A DNA stretch of 64,000 nucleotides from Lentisphaeria bacterium (GTDB lineage Bacteria > Verrucomicrobiota > Lentisphaeria > Victivallales > Victivallaceae), in the NCBI GenBank assembly GCA_017450705.1, contig JAFSTC010000058.1:21819-85818 (forward strand), given 5' to 3'. Below, piece after piece: positions 17,508-25,796 of the stretch. The position numbers were made by a program, and so were the translations under genes. Positions within the stretch are counted from its first letter, which is position 1. Each line of letters opens with the position of its first letter. The notes under the pieces are model-generated. The model saw only the letters and a list, made by a program, of their open reading frames with translations, was not told the DNA's origin and did not search any database.

Positions 17508-18302
17508 ATGAGCTTTCCCGAAAAACTGCCGGAAGCGGCCGCCGGAAACACCGTCGAAAGTCTGCCGCAGGGGCGTCCCGCCCCCTTCACGCTGATAGAG
17601 CTCCTCGTCGTCATCGCGATCATCGCCATTCTCGCCGCGATGCTGATGCCCGCGCTGCAGCAGGCACGGCAGACGGCGGCCAGGGCGTCCTGTCAGAGCA
17701 ACGAGAAATCCATGGGGGCGATGTTCAGCATATACGAGAGCCAGAACGGCCGTCTTCCGCCTTCGCAGTGGAACTTGGACACCACGGAGACGACCAAGAA
17801 CTGGGGCTGGTATCACTTTCTGTACAGAAAGAAAAATATGGACGGCGGCAGCAATCTGTGGAGTTCCCGCCGCAGCGACTGGACGGCCATGCACTGTCCC
17901 GGCGCAAAGCCCAACCTCAACCCCGCAAGACCGGAAGCCAACTACTGGGCCGTCCGCCAGAGCCTGGGGCTCCTCAAGGCGGACGGAACATGGAAGTACA
18001 GCGGCGCGGCGACCCGCCCCCTGATGGGCATGCTGATCCGCAGCGTGAGGCCCATGTCCAAGACGCTCCTCGTCACGGACTTTTACTATAAGAGCACGTT
18101 CGCCGACAATGCCGTGGAAAATTTCTCGTGCAGGACCGAACCGTGGAAGTCCGGCGAATCCAACTTCAAGGATTGCGGCGACAAGGATATCAACGCCAAC
18201 CATGTGACGGGGGCGAACCACCTCTTTGCCGACGGCCATGTGGAGCTGCTGAACAACAAGGTGATCCCCAAATACGTGAGAAACTACTGGTCGAATTATT
18301 GA
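17508..18302 (+). CDS. Prepilin-like H-X9-DG protein, first of a tandem pair
   Basis: A 264-residue protein. Its unusually long 26-residue leader (ends QGRPAP) precedes [16 protein letters not shown] with Glu+5. The residue before the cleavage point is Pro, not Gly. The body carries CPGAKP and, near the end, [13 protein letters not shown] (exact H-X9-DG). The start at 17508 is chosen because GGAGGTG lies just before it and the same ATGGAGGTGCGT leader precedes the next gene; an in-frame ATG at 17424 would overlap the LacI gene. The nearly identical neighbour at 18315 shows recent duplication. Function is unknown; it is part of cassette 2. Confidence 0.87.
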   Translation: MSFPEKLPEAAAGNTVESLPQGRPAPFTLIELLVVIAIIAILAAMLMPALQQARQTAARASCQSNEKSMGAMFSIYESQNGRLPPSQWNLDTTETTKNWGWYHFLYRKKNMDGGSNLWSSRRSDWTAMHCPGAKPNLNPARPEANYWAVRQSLGLLKADGTWKYSGAATRPLMGMLIRSVRPMSKTLLVTDFYYKSTFADNAVENFSCRTEPWKSGESNFKDCGDKDINANHVTGANHLFADGHVELLNNKVIPKYVRNYWSNY

Positions 18303-18314
18303 ATGGAGGTGCGT

Positions 18315-19118
18315 ATGAGTTTTACCGAAAAACCGTCGGGTGGGACAGCCGGAAACGCCGTTGGAAGTCTGCCGCAGGGGCATTCCGTCCCGGTGCGGCT
18401 CTTCACGTTGATCGAGTTACTGGTGGTGATCGCCATCATCGCCATATTGGCCGCCATGCTCATGCCCGCGCTGCAGCAGGCGCGCATGTCGGCGGCGAAG
18501 GCCTCGTGCCAGAGCAACGAAAAGACCATGGGGACGATGTTCGGCATGTACGAAGGCCAGAACGGCCGTCTTCCGCCCTCGACCTGGAACAGGAACAGTG
18601 AAGATACTTTTCAGAACTGGGGCTGGTATCACTATCTGTTCCGGAAGAAAAATATGGACGGCGGCAGCAATCTGTGGAGTTCCCGCCGCACCGACTGGAC
18701 GATCATGCGCTGTCCCGGCGCCAAGCCCAACCTCGCCAACAACAGAGCCGAACGCAACTACTGGGCCGTCCGGCAGAGCATGGGGCTCCTCAAGGCGGAC
18801 GGGACGTGGAAGTACAGCGGCGCGGCGACGCGTCCTCTGATGGGCATGCTGATCCGCAGTGTGAGACCCATGTCCAAAACGCTCCTCGTCACTGACTGGT
18901 ATCATACGAGTTCGTACTGTGACAACGCCACGGAAAATTACTCGTGCAGGACCGAACCGTGCAAGGCCGGCGACTCCGGCTACAAGGAGTGCGGCAACAA
19001 GGATGTCAACGGCAACCACCAGACGGGGGCGAACCACCTCTTCGCGGACGGTCATGTGGAGTTTCTGAACTACAAGGTGATCCCCAAATACGTGAGAAAC
19101 TACTGGTCGAACTACTGA
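18315..19118 (+). CDS. Prepilin-like H-X9-DG protein, second of a tandem pair
   Basis: A 267-residue duplicate of the gene at 17508. The leader is 29 residues (ends SVPVRL), the residue before the cleavage point is Leu, and [16 protein letters not shown] follows. Shared blocks include [13 protein letters not shown] and [17 protein letters not shown]. The tail is [13 protein letters not shown]. Differences cluster in the leader and around residues 100-115 and 210-230. The stop of the first copy is followed after 12 bases by this ATG, with the same Shine-Dalgarno leader. It lies 16 bases upstream of the DUF4838 gene. The pair may act as two subunits or variants (inference). Confidence 0.87.
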   Translation: MSFTEKPSGGTAGNAVGSLPQGHSVPVRLFTLIELLVVIAIIAILAAMLMPALQQARMSAAKASCQSNEKTMGTMFGMYEGQNGRLPPSTWNRNSEDTFQNWGWYHYLFRKKNMDGGSNLWSSRRTDWTIMRCPGAKPNLANNRAERNYWAVRQSMGLLKADGTWKYSGAATRPLMGMLIRSVRPMSKTLLVTDWYHTSSYCDNATENYSCRTEPCKAGDSGYKECGNKDVNGNHQTGANHLFADGHVEFLNYKVIPKYVRNYWSNY

Positions 19119-19134
19119 AAGGAACACGGCGATC

Positions 19135-21609
19135 ATGAAAAAAAGCATTTTTGCGGCGCTGCTCTCTTTGTGCGCCGCTGTCCTGTCCGCGGGCGGTTCG
19201 CATGACGCGGCGGGCTTCACCTTTGCCCGCGGCGGAAGGGCTTGTGCCCGGATCGTCGTGAATCCCCGGGCCGGACAGCTGGAAAAAATGGCCGCGGACG
19301 ACCTGAAAAAATTTCTAGAGGAAGCCACGGGAGCCAAATTCGAAGTCGTCTCCGAAGACGCGGCGGAAAGGTCCGCAACGAACACCATCTATCTGGGAGC
19401 CACGAAGTTCGCCGAAAAGAACGGATTTCGGCAATCGTCTCTCAAGGACGAGGAGTGGGTTCTCAAAACCGTCGGGAATGACCTCATCGTCACGGGCGGC
19501 GTTCCCGTCGGGACCTTTTACGGCGTCTGGGCCCTGCTCAACAAACTGGGCATCTACGTGCTGACGGCGGAGCAGAACGCCGTGCCGAAACTCCCCGACT
19601 GCAAGATCGGTCCCCTCGACGTGCGGCGGACGCCGGAATTCGTAGGGCGCATGATCTTCATGTACGACCAGACCATCCAGTCGCGGGACCGGGTCCCGGA
19701 GTCGATGAAGGAAAAGCTCAGGCTCTTCAATCTGCGCGTGGGCATCAATCAGCAGGAGACCCGGCGGATCGTGCCGTACTACATCGGCAGATTTTACAAA
19801 CTGGCCGCGCGGCTTGCGCCGCTTGGGTCGCATTCGCTCTGCAAATTCGTCGAACCGGCCAAACTCTTCAAAACTCACCCGGAATATTTCGCGATGAACG
19901 AAAAGGGGCAGCGCTTCAGTCCGCCGCCCCCGTATCTCAAAGCGGGCAGCGTCTGCATGTCCAATCCGGAAGTGGCAAAGGTCACGCTGGAGTCTCTTCG
20001 CGCGATGATCAAAAAGGACCGTGCGGAGAAAAAGCCGGAGGACTGGGCGTACATCTACCCCATCACGACGCTGGACAACATGAAGTACATCTGCAAGTGC
20101 CCGAACTGCACCGCGATCAGCCGCGAGGAGGAATCCGAAGCGGGTCTCTACCTGCGGTACATCAACACCGTCGCCGAGGCCATCGCCAGGGAATATCCGG
20201 ATGTCCTGATCAAGATCTCCGCCTACTCGGCGGCCCGCAAGGCGCCCAAGCTCGCCCGTCCCGCGAAAAACGTCCTCGTGAGTTTCCCCGACAACTTCAC
20301 CAAGTCCGACCCCTTCCGCCCGCTGACGCACCCCATCAACGCCGATCAGCTCCGCGAGTTCGAGTCCTGGAAGAAGATCAGTCCCCGCTTCATGATGAGC
20401 GATTACTGGAACATCGGCATGAAATATTTCGTCCCGCCGCGGGTCGAAGTCATGCTGGACGCCATCAAGCCCGATTTCGACTTCTTCAAGAAAAACGGGA
20501 TCATGGCCGTTTTCATCGAGAACGAACGGGAGTTCGTCACGCCCCAGCCCTTCTACGATCTGCAGGTGTTCCTGGGGACCCATCTCCTGATGGATCTGGA
20601 CCGGGACGTGGAAAAGCTGATCGACATCTTCCTGAAGTACTATTACGGCGAAAAAGCGGCCCCGATCATGCGCGCATTTCTGGATGAGATCCGCGAGGGC
20701 GTCCGGAAGCAGCCCAACCGGCAGACCACGCTGAGCGTCCGCCGCTGGCGCTACTGGACCGGCAAATTCGCCGTCCGCAATTACCTCAAACTCAAGGAGG
20801 CCGCGGCCATGTATCCCGAAGGCAGTCCTTACCGCGAGCGGATCGAGGAAAACATGATCTCCCTCATCTGGCTTTCGCTGCTCCACCGCCGGGAGTTCGC
20901 TCCCGAGTTCAAGCGCGCGGGCATCGACCAGAAGGCGCTGACCGCCGAGTGCAAGCGCTTCGTCGAGAGATTCATCTACCGCTGGGGCGCAAAAAGGCCG
21001 CGGAAGACCCTTGCCTCGTATCAGCACAGGTGGGAAACGATCGAACTTGACCGTCCCCGTCCGGCAAAATTCAAAGACGTTCCCGAGGAGGACATCCGCA
21101 TCGCGGGGGCCGAGTTCGCCAGTCCCGCAGGCATCATGAAGGCAGCCGTCGTCGACGATCCGGAATCCGTGGCCGGCAAGGCCATGCGGTGCTTCGGCCC
21201 CACGGAGGAATATCACCATGAGGGAGAGGTCACGCTGCAGAACGGCCTCAAAATGTCGCCGCGCAAATTCTGCCTGAGCGCCACAAGCGGCGTCGACAAG
21301 AAAAGCATCTCCATGATCTTCAAGGACAGCGACATTCCCCGCGACGAAAAGTACCACTGGTACAAGCTGCCGGGCGCGCTCGACATCGCCGAAACGACCT
21401 GGTTCTGGGCCATGTGCTGGGGGATCCAGTTCAGACTGAGCTCCTTCTACGTCCTCGGCGACGGCGTGGCCGACAACAACCGCTGGGAGTGCTGGTTCTC
21501 CGCCAAGTTCACCGGGCCCGCCTACGCGCCGGGCTCCAAAAAGGAGAACGCCGTCTGGGTGGATCTGGTGGTCCTGACCCGCGAAAACGCGAAGGTCGCA
21601 AAACAGTAG
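19135..21609 (+). CDS. Secreted DUF4838-domain protein, copy 2
   Basis: An 824-residue paralogue of the product at 8029-10473, collinear over its whole length. It has a signal peptide (ILKKSIFAALLSLCAAVLSA-like, starting MKKSIFAALL). The N-terminal domain has VGTFYGVWALL. The DUF4838 core has CKCPNCT, SAYSAARKAPK and MDLDRDVEKLIDIF. Both copies end in the same type of C-terminal domain with WECWFSAKFTGPAY. It is probably a carbohydrate-active surface or periplasmic protein; activity is unproven. AAAGGA lies upstream. It ends with TAG four bases before the next start, so the two are translationally close. Confidence 0.82.
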   Translation: MKKSIFAALLSLCAAVLSAGGSHDAAGFTFARGGRACARIVVNPRAGQLEKMAADDLKKFLEEATGAKFEVVSEDAAERSATNTIYLGATKFAEKNGFRQSSLKDEEWVLKTVGNDLIVTGGVPVGTFYGVWALLNKLGIYVLTAEQNAVPKLPDCKIGPLDVRRTPEFVGRMIFMYDQTIQSRDRVPESMKEKLRLFNLRVGINQQETRRIVPYYIGRFYKLAARLAPLGSHSLCKFVEPAKLFKTHPEYFAMNEKGQRFSPPPPYLKAGSVCMSNPEVAKVTLESLRAMIKKDRAEKKPEDWAYIYPITTLDNMKYICKCPNCTAISREEESEAGLYLRYINTVAEAIAREYPDVLIKISAYSAARKAPKLARPAKNVLVSFPDNFTKSDPFRPLTHPINADQLREFESWKKISPRFMMSDYWNIGMKYFVPPRVEVMLDAIKPDFDFFKKNGIMAVFIENEREFVTPQPFYDLQVFLGTHLLMDLDRDVEKLIDIFLKYYYGEKAAPIMRAFLDEIREGVRKQPNRQTTLSVRRWRYWTGKFAVRNYLKLKEAAAMYPEGSPYRERIEENMISLIWLSLLHRREFAPEFKRAGIDQKALTAECKRFVERFIYRWGAKRPRKTLASYQHRWETIELDRPRPAKFKDVPEEDIRIAGAEFASPAGIMKAAVVDDPESVAGKAMRCFGPTEEYHHEGEVTLQNGLKMSPRKFCLSATSGVDKKSISMIFKDSDIPRDEKYHWYKLPGALDIAETTWFWAMCWGIQFRLSSFYVLGDGVADNNRWECWFSAKFTGPAYAPGSKKENAVWVDLVVLTRENAKVAKQ

Positions 21610-21613
21610 CATC

Positions 21614-22864
21614 ATGGCCGGGATCGTCCGTTACGACTTGCCCGATTACCTGAGCCGCCCCGGCGTGGCTCCGGCGGGGCCGATCGTCATCGCAAGCCGC
21701 CCTCCCGAGGAGGCGCAGAAAATCGTCGACGCCTTCATCGAAAAGAACTGGCGCGCCATCGCCCGGGAGCCCGTGGGCGAACTCAAGTACCCCTACCTCG
21801 TCCCGGGGGCCGTCTATCAGGACCTCTGGGACTGGGACGCCTTCTTCACGGCTTGCATCATCCCCCCCGGGGGGCTGCCCTATGCCGCGGGCAGCTGCAA
21901 AAATCTCATCGACGCTCCGCTCAGGGAGGGAAGGCCTTCGAAAAAGGCCTCGGTTGACGGGAACTACGAGTACTTCCTCCACCCCTACCCCCTGCGGGCG
22001 CAGTTCGCCGCCGTCATGCTCAAACGCGGCGCGCTCTCCTCCGACTGGCTCGCCTCACGCCGGGAGGTCCTCGAAAGATCTCTGCGCTGGTACGAGGAAA
22101 AATGCCGGGACGACGAAGGCTTCTTCCTCTGGCAGACCTACTCCGGCATCGACAACGATCCCTCGGTCTACGGCCGGCAGCCCGGGACCATCGCCGGGAC
22201 CGATCTCGCCTGCTTCATGTACCGGGAGTACCGGGCCATGTCGCTCCTCGCCCCCACGCTCGGTGCGGAAGACATTTACGCCGAAAAAGCGGAATTCCAG
22301 AAAAAGTTGATCCAAACCCGCTATTTCGACGAGCGGGACCGCCGCTTCTACGCCATAGACCGCAATATCGACCGGAAGGTCCCCGGGCATCAGCAGGTCA
22401 GCTGGGATACCCGGATGCGCTTCGACAGCAGCAGCAATCTCTACCCCCTCTGGGCCGGGACCGCCGCACCGGAACAGGCGGCCTGCCTGCGGGATATGAT
22501 CATGGACGAAAAGCAGTTCCTCTCCGTCGCCGGAGTCCGTTCCCACAGCAGGGCCGATTCCCGGATCTACAACAATGAACCCATGGGCGGTCCCTCCAAC
22601 TGGCAGGGGCCCGTGTGGGGTCTCTCGACGGTGCTCAACGTCTACGGACTCGTCCGTTACGGATACCGCGACGAAGCGGAAGAGGTCGCCCGGCGCATCC
22701 TCAACACGTTTGCCTCCGACATCGAACAGAACGGCACGCTCCACGAGTACTACCACGGCGACACCGGTCAGCCGGTGCTCAAGCCCGGATTCCTCAACTG
22801 GAATCTCCTGACTTTCCGCCTGTGGCGGAACATCGGAGAGGGTGTCGATCCCACGGCGTTCTGA
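21614..22864 (+). CDS. GH63/GH37-like (alpha/alpha)6 glycosidase (trehalase/mannosylglycerate-hydrolase type)
   Basis: A 416-residue protein without a signal peptide, so probably cytoplasmic. Motifs of the trehalase/GH63 barrel are present: LWDWDAFF (around residue 75), SWDTRMRFDSSSNLYPLW (key words WDTR and SNLYPLW) and GPSNWQGPVWG (around 325). Family members cleave alpha-linked disaccharides or heterosides by inversion. It is shorter than GH37 trehalases and lacks an N-terminal beta domain, closer to the compact bacterial mannosylglycerate-hydrolase-like group. The start is four bases after the DUF4838 stop with no clear Shine-Dalgarno site, suggesting coupled translation. It is last in cassette 2, followed by a terminator. 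Confidence 0.75.
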   Translation: MAGIVRYDLPDYLSRPGVAPAGPIVIASRPPEEAQKIVDAFIEKNWRAIAREPVGELKYPYLVPGAVYQDLWDWDAFFTACIIPPGGLPYAAGSCKNLIDAPLREGRPSKKASVDGNYEYFLHPYPLRAQFAAVMLKRGALSSDWLASRREVLERSLRWYEEKCRDDEGFFLWQTYSGIDNDPSVYGRQPGTIAGTDLACFMYREYRAMSLLAPTLGAEDIYAEKAEFQKKLIQTRYFDERDRRFYAIDRNIDRKVPGHQQVSWDTRMRFDSSSNLYPLWAGTAAPEQAACLRDMIMDEKQFLSVAGVRSHSRADSRIYNNEPMGGPSNWQGPVWGLSTVLNVYGLVRYGYRDEAEEVARRILNTFASDIEQNGTLHEYYHGDTGQPVLKPGFLNWNLLTFRLWRNIGEGVDPTAF

Positions 22865-22870
22865 ACCGGT

Positions 22871-22905
22871 CCCTTCCCTGCCCCGCGCATGGAAGGGCTT
22901 TTTTT
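22871..22905 (+). terminator. Intrinsic terminator of cassette 2
   Basis: CCCTTCC (22871-22877) pairs with GGAAGGG (22891-22897) across a 13-base loop. A run of T follows after one C (22899-22905). Confidence 0.8.
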
Positions 22906-22959
22906 GCCGCTTTTTCCCGGTTTTTCGTGCAAAGCCTTTTATTTTCGGGAAGATGATGC

Positions 22960-22967
22960 TATATTAT
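22960..22967 (+). promoter_or_regulatory. AT-rich -10-like element before hom
   Basis: TATATTAT lies about 55 bases upstream of the hom start in a locally AT-rich stretch, directly after the cassette 2 terminator. No good -35 is visible, so this is a weak call. Confidence 0.3.
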
Positions 22968-23020
22968 ACGGATAGGATTATTGTAAAATTCGTCCGTCAG
23001 AGAAATTTCAGGAGGCTGTC

Positions 23021-24316
23021 ATGTCCAGGGAATACAATGTCACGATCATCGGGTTCGGAACCGTCGGCGCGGGCGTCGCGGATATACTGCTCAACAACAG
23101 CGAGGTCATCACGCGCCGCAGCGGCGTTGTGCTCAAGCTGAAACACATCGCCGATCTGGACATCAAGTCCGACCGGGGCGTCAAAGTCCCCAAGGGCATC
23201 CTCACCACCGACACGGCGGGAGCCATCGCCGATTCCGACATCGTCGTCGAGCTGGTCGGCGGGACCACCATCGCCAAAAAGTTCATCCTCGACGCCCTCG
23301 CGGCGGGCAAGTCCGTCGTCACCGCCAACAAAGCCCTGCTGGCCCTCCACGGCGAGGAACTCTTCAGCGCGGCCGAGAAGGCCGATGCGGACCTCTGCTA
23401 CGAAGCCAGCGTCGCCGGGGGGATCCCCATCATCAAGGCCCTGCGCGAGGGACTGGCCGCCAACAGGATCCGCCGCATCTACGGCATCATGAACGGGACC
23501 TGCAACTACATCATCACCCGCATGGAACGGGAGAACGCCGATTTTTCCACAGTCCTCGCCGACGCCCAGAAGCTGGGCTACGCCGAGGCCAATCCCTCCC
23601 TTGACATCGACGGCTTCGACACCGCCCACAAGACCGCCATTTTGAGCGCGCTGGCCTTCGGCCGCTGGTTCGGCCTCGACCCCGTCCACGTGGAGGGCAT
23701 CCGGGACCTCGACAGCCGAGACATCGCCTACGCCAACGAAATGGGCTACCGCATCAAACTTCTCGGCGTCATCAAAAACGACGACGGCAAAGTCCAGATG
23801 CGTGTGCATCCCACGCTGATCCCCAAGGATTCGCTCCTTGCGAACATCTCCGACGTCTTCAACGGCGTCATGGTCGAAGGCGACCGCGTGGGACAGACCC
23901 TCTTCTACGGCCGGGGCGCGGGACGCAGCGCCACGGCCAGCGCCGTCACCGCCGACATCATCGACGCGGCGCTCAATCTCAAGCACGGCTGCAAGGGCCG
24001 GATCCCGGCCTTCCGTCCCGGCGCGCAGTTCGACAGCGTCCTGCCCATGAAGGACATCACGTCGAGATATTATTTGCGTCTCGAGGTCAAGGACTGCCCC
24101 GGCGTCATCGCCTCCATCACCCAGATCCTCGCGGACCGCTCCATCAGCATCTCCAGTCTGATCCAGCACGAAACGAAGCCGGAGGCGGGCGCCGTCTCGC
24201 TGGTCATCCTGACCCACCCCGCTCCGGAGAACGAAATGAACGCCGCTCTGGCCGAGATCGGGGTGCTCTCCATCAACCAGTCTCCGGTCAAACTGCTGCG
24301 CATAGAGGACCTTTGA
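23021..24316 (+). CDS. hom: Homoserine dehydrogenase with ACT domain
   Basis: A 431-residue enzyme that reduces aspartate semialdehyde to homoserine for threonine and methionine synthesis. The N-terminal Rossmann motif is GFGTVGAGVA. The catalytic domain has VTANKALLA, GIMNGTCNYI and NPSLDIDGFDTAHK. A C-terminal ACT domain (about 350-431: DCPGVIASITQILADRSISI, key words CPGVIA and SISISS) suggests feedback control by threonine. Length and motifs match the standard bacterial enzyme. AGGAGG lies before the ATG. It is first in a run of closely spaced housekeeping genes and is followed 19 bases later by an aspartate kinase. Confidence 0.95.
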   Translation: MSREYNVTIIGFGTVGAGVADILLNNSEVITRRSGVVLKLKHIADLDIKSDRGVKVPKGILTTDTAGAIADSDIVVELVGGTTIAKKFILDALAAGKSVVTANKALLALHGEELFSAAEKADADLCYEASVAGGIPIIKALREGLAANRIRRIYGIMNGTCNYIITRMERENADFSTVLADAQKLGYAEANPSLDIDGFDTAHKTAILSALAFGRWFGLDPVHVEGIRDLDSRDIAYANEMGYRIKLLGVIKNDDGKVQMRVHPTLIPKDSLLANISDVFNGVMVEGDRVGQTLFYGRGAGRSATASAVTADIIDAALNLKHGCKGRIPAFRPGAQFDSVLPMKDITSRYYLRLEVKDCPGVIASITQILADRSISISSLIQHETKPEAGAVSLVILTHPAPENEMNAALAEIGVLSINQSPVKLLRIEDL

Positions 24317-24335
24317 AGTCCGGGAGGATCCGCAA

Positions 24336-25748
24336 ATGGGTGAACATACCGTTGAAAAGATCGGCGGCACCAGCATGAGCCGCTTCGGCGAGCTGATGGA
24401 CAACGTCATCATCGGGAAACGCAAGGCGTCCGAACTCTACAACCGCATCTTCGTGGTCTCCGCCTACGGCGGCATCACCAATCTGCTGCTGGAGAACAAA
24501 AAGACCGGCGCGCCCGGCATCTACGGCAGTTTCGCCGCGGGCGACTATGCCTCCGGTCTGAAAAAACTCGAGGAGACCCGCGAGGAGATGCTCGCCATCA
24601 ACCGGAACTTCGCCGCTCTGGGACTGGATACGGACAAGGCCGACAGTTTCGTCAACGAGCGCATGGACGGGGCAAGATCCTGTCTCGTCCACCTGGCGCA
24701 GCTGGGCAGTTTCGGCCATTTCCAGAAGGAAAACTACCTGCCCGCCGCCCGGGAGATGCTCTCCTCCATCGGCGAGGCCCACAGCGCCTTCAACTCGGTG
24801 AACATCCTCCACAAGCACGGCGTCAAAGCCGTCTTCGTCGACCTCTCCGGCTGGCGGGACCACGACACCGGCACCATGGAGGAGAACATCGAAAAACACA
24901 TGGCCGGTCTGGACTTCTCCCAGTGCATGCCCATCGTCACCGGCTACGCCAAGTGTGCCGAGGGCGTCATGGCCCGTTTCGACCGGGGCTACAGCGAGAT
25001 CACCTTCAGCAAACTCGCCGTGGTGACGGGCGCGCGGGAGGGCGTCATCCACAAGGAGTACCACCTCTCCACCGGCGACCCGAAACTCATCGGCGCGGAC
25101 AAAGTCCGCATCATCGGGCACACCAACTTCGACATCGCCGACCAGCTGTCGGACATGGCCATGGAGGCCATCCATCCCAAGGCGTCCAAGGCCATGGAGC
25201 TACACAACATCCCTATCCGCGTCAAGAACGCCTTCGATCCCGAGAACCCCGGCACGCTCATCAGCAGAGACTACGTCTCCCCCGAGCCCCGGGTGGACAT
25301 GATCTGCGGACGGCAGGACCTCGTCGCCATCGAGGTCTTCGATCCGGAGATGGTGGGCGTCAGCGGCTACGACTACAATCTCATGAAAAGTTTCGCCGCC
25401 CACAAGGTGAGCTACATCGCCAAAAACACCAACGCCAACACCATCACCCACTACGTCTCGGTGCGTCAGGAGGGCCTCGAGGACTGCATCCGCGAGATCC
25501 GCGAGAACTTCCCCTCCGCCAAGGTCGGCACCAGCGAAGTGGCCATCGTGTCGGTGCTGGGCTCCAACATGAAACTGCCGGGATTCCTCTCCCGGGCGGC
25601 GGGAGCCCTGGCCAAGTCGGGCATCAACGTCCTGGCGCTGGATCAGTGCATGCGTCAGGTCAACATGCAGTTCGTCATCGAACGCAAACACTTTTCCAAC
25701 GCACAGATCGCCCTGCATCGGGAGTTCGTGGAAAGGGCCGACGCCTGA
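24336..25748 (+). CDS. Aspartate kinase, divergent VEKIGGTS type
   Basis: The 470-residue kinase phosphorylates aspartate at the entry of the lysine/threonine/methionine pathway. It begins HTVEKIGGTSMS, the variant of KFGGTS known from the ectoine-type branch and some PVC bacteria. The usual GRGGSDTTA motif reads FDRGYSEITFS. Two ACT domains lie at the C-terminus (from about residue 325: LVAIEVFDPEMVGVSG and VAIVSVLGSNMKLPG). GGGAGG precedes the ATG. The position after hom supports an amino-acid biosynthesis role; no ectoine genes are nearby. Confidence 0.88.
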   Translation: MGEHTVEKIGGTSMSRFGELMDNVIIGKRKASELYNRIFVVSAYGGITNLLLENKKTGAPGIYGSFAAGDYASGLKKLEETREEMLAINRNFAALGLDTDKADSFVNERMDGARSCLVHLAQLGSFGHFQKENYLPAAREMLSSIGEAHSAFNSVNILHKHGVKAVFVDLSGWRDHDTGTMEENIEKHMAGLDFSQCMPIVTGYAKCAEGVMARFDRGYSEITFSKLAVVTGAREGVIHKEYHLSTGDPKLIGADKVRIIGHTNFDIADQLSDMAMEAIHPKASKAMELHNIPIRVKNAFDPENPGTLISRDYVSPEPRVDMICGRQDLVAIEVFDPEMVGVSGYDYNLMKSFAAHKVSYIAKNTNANTITHYVSVRQEGLEDCIREIRENFPSAKVGTSEVAIVSVLGSNMKLPGFLSRAAGALAKSGINVLALDQCMRQVNMQFVIERKHFSNAQIALHREFVERADA

Positions 25749-25796
25749 CCGCCGCGTTTTTTGAGAATTTCCACAACGAAGAAAGTGATCGTCACT

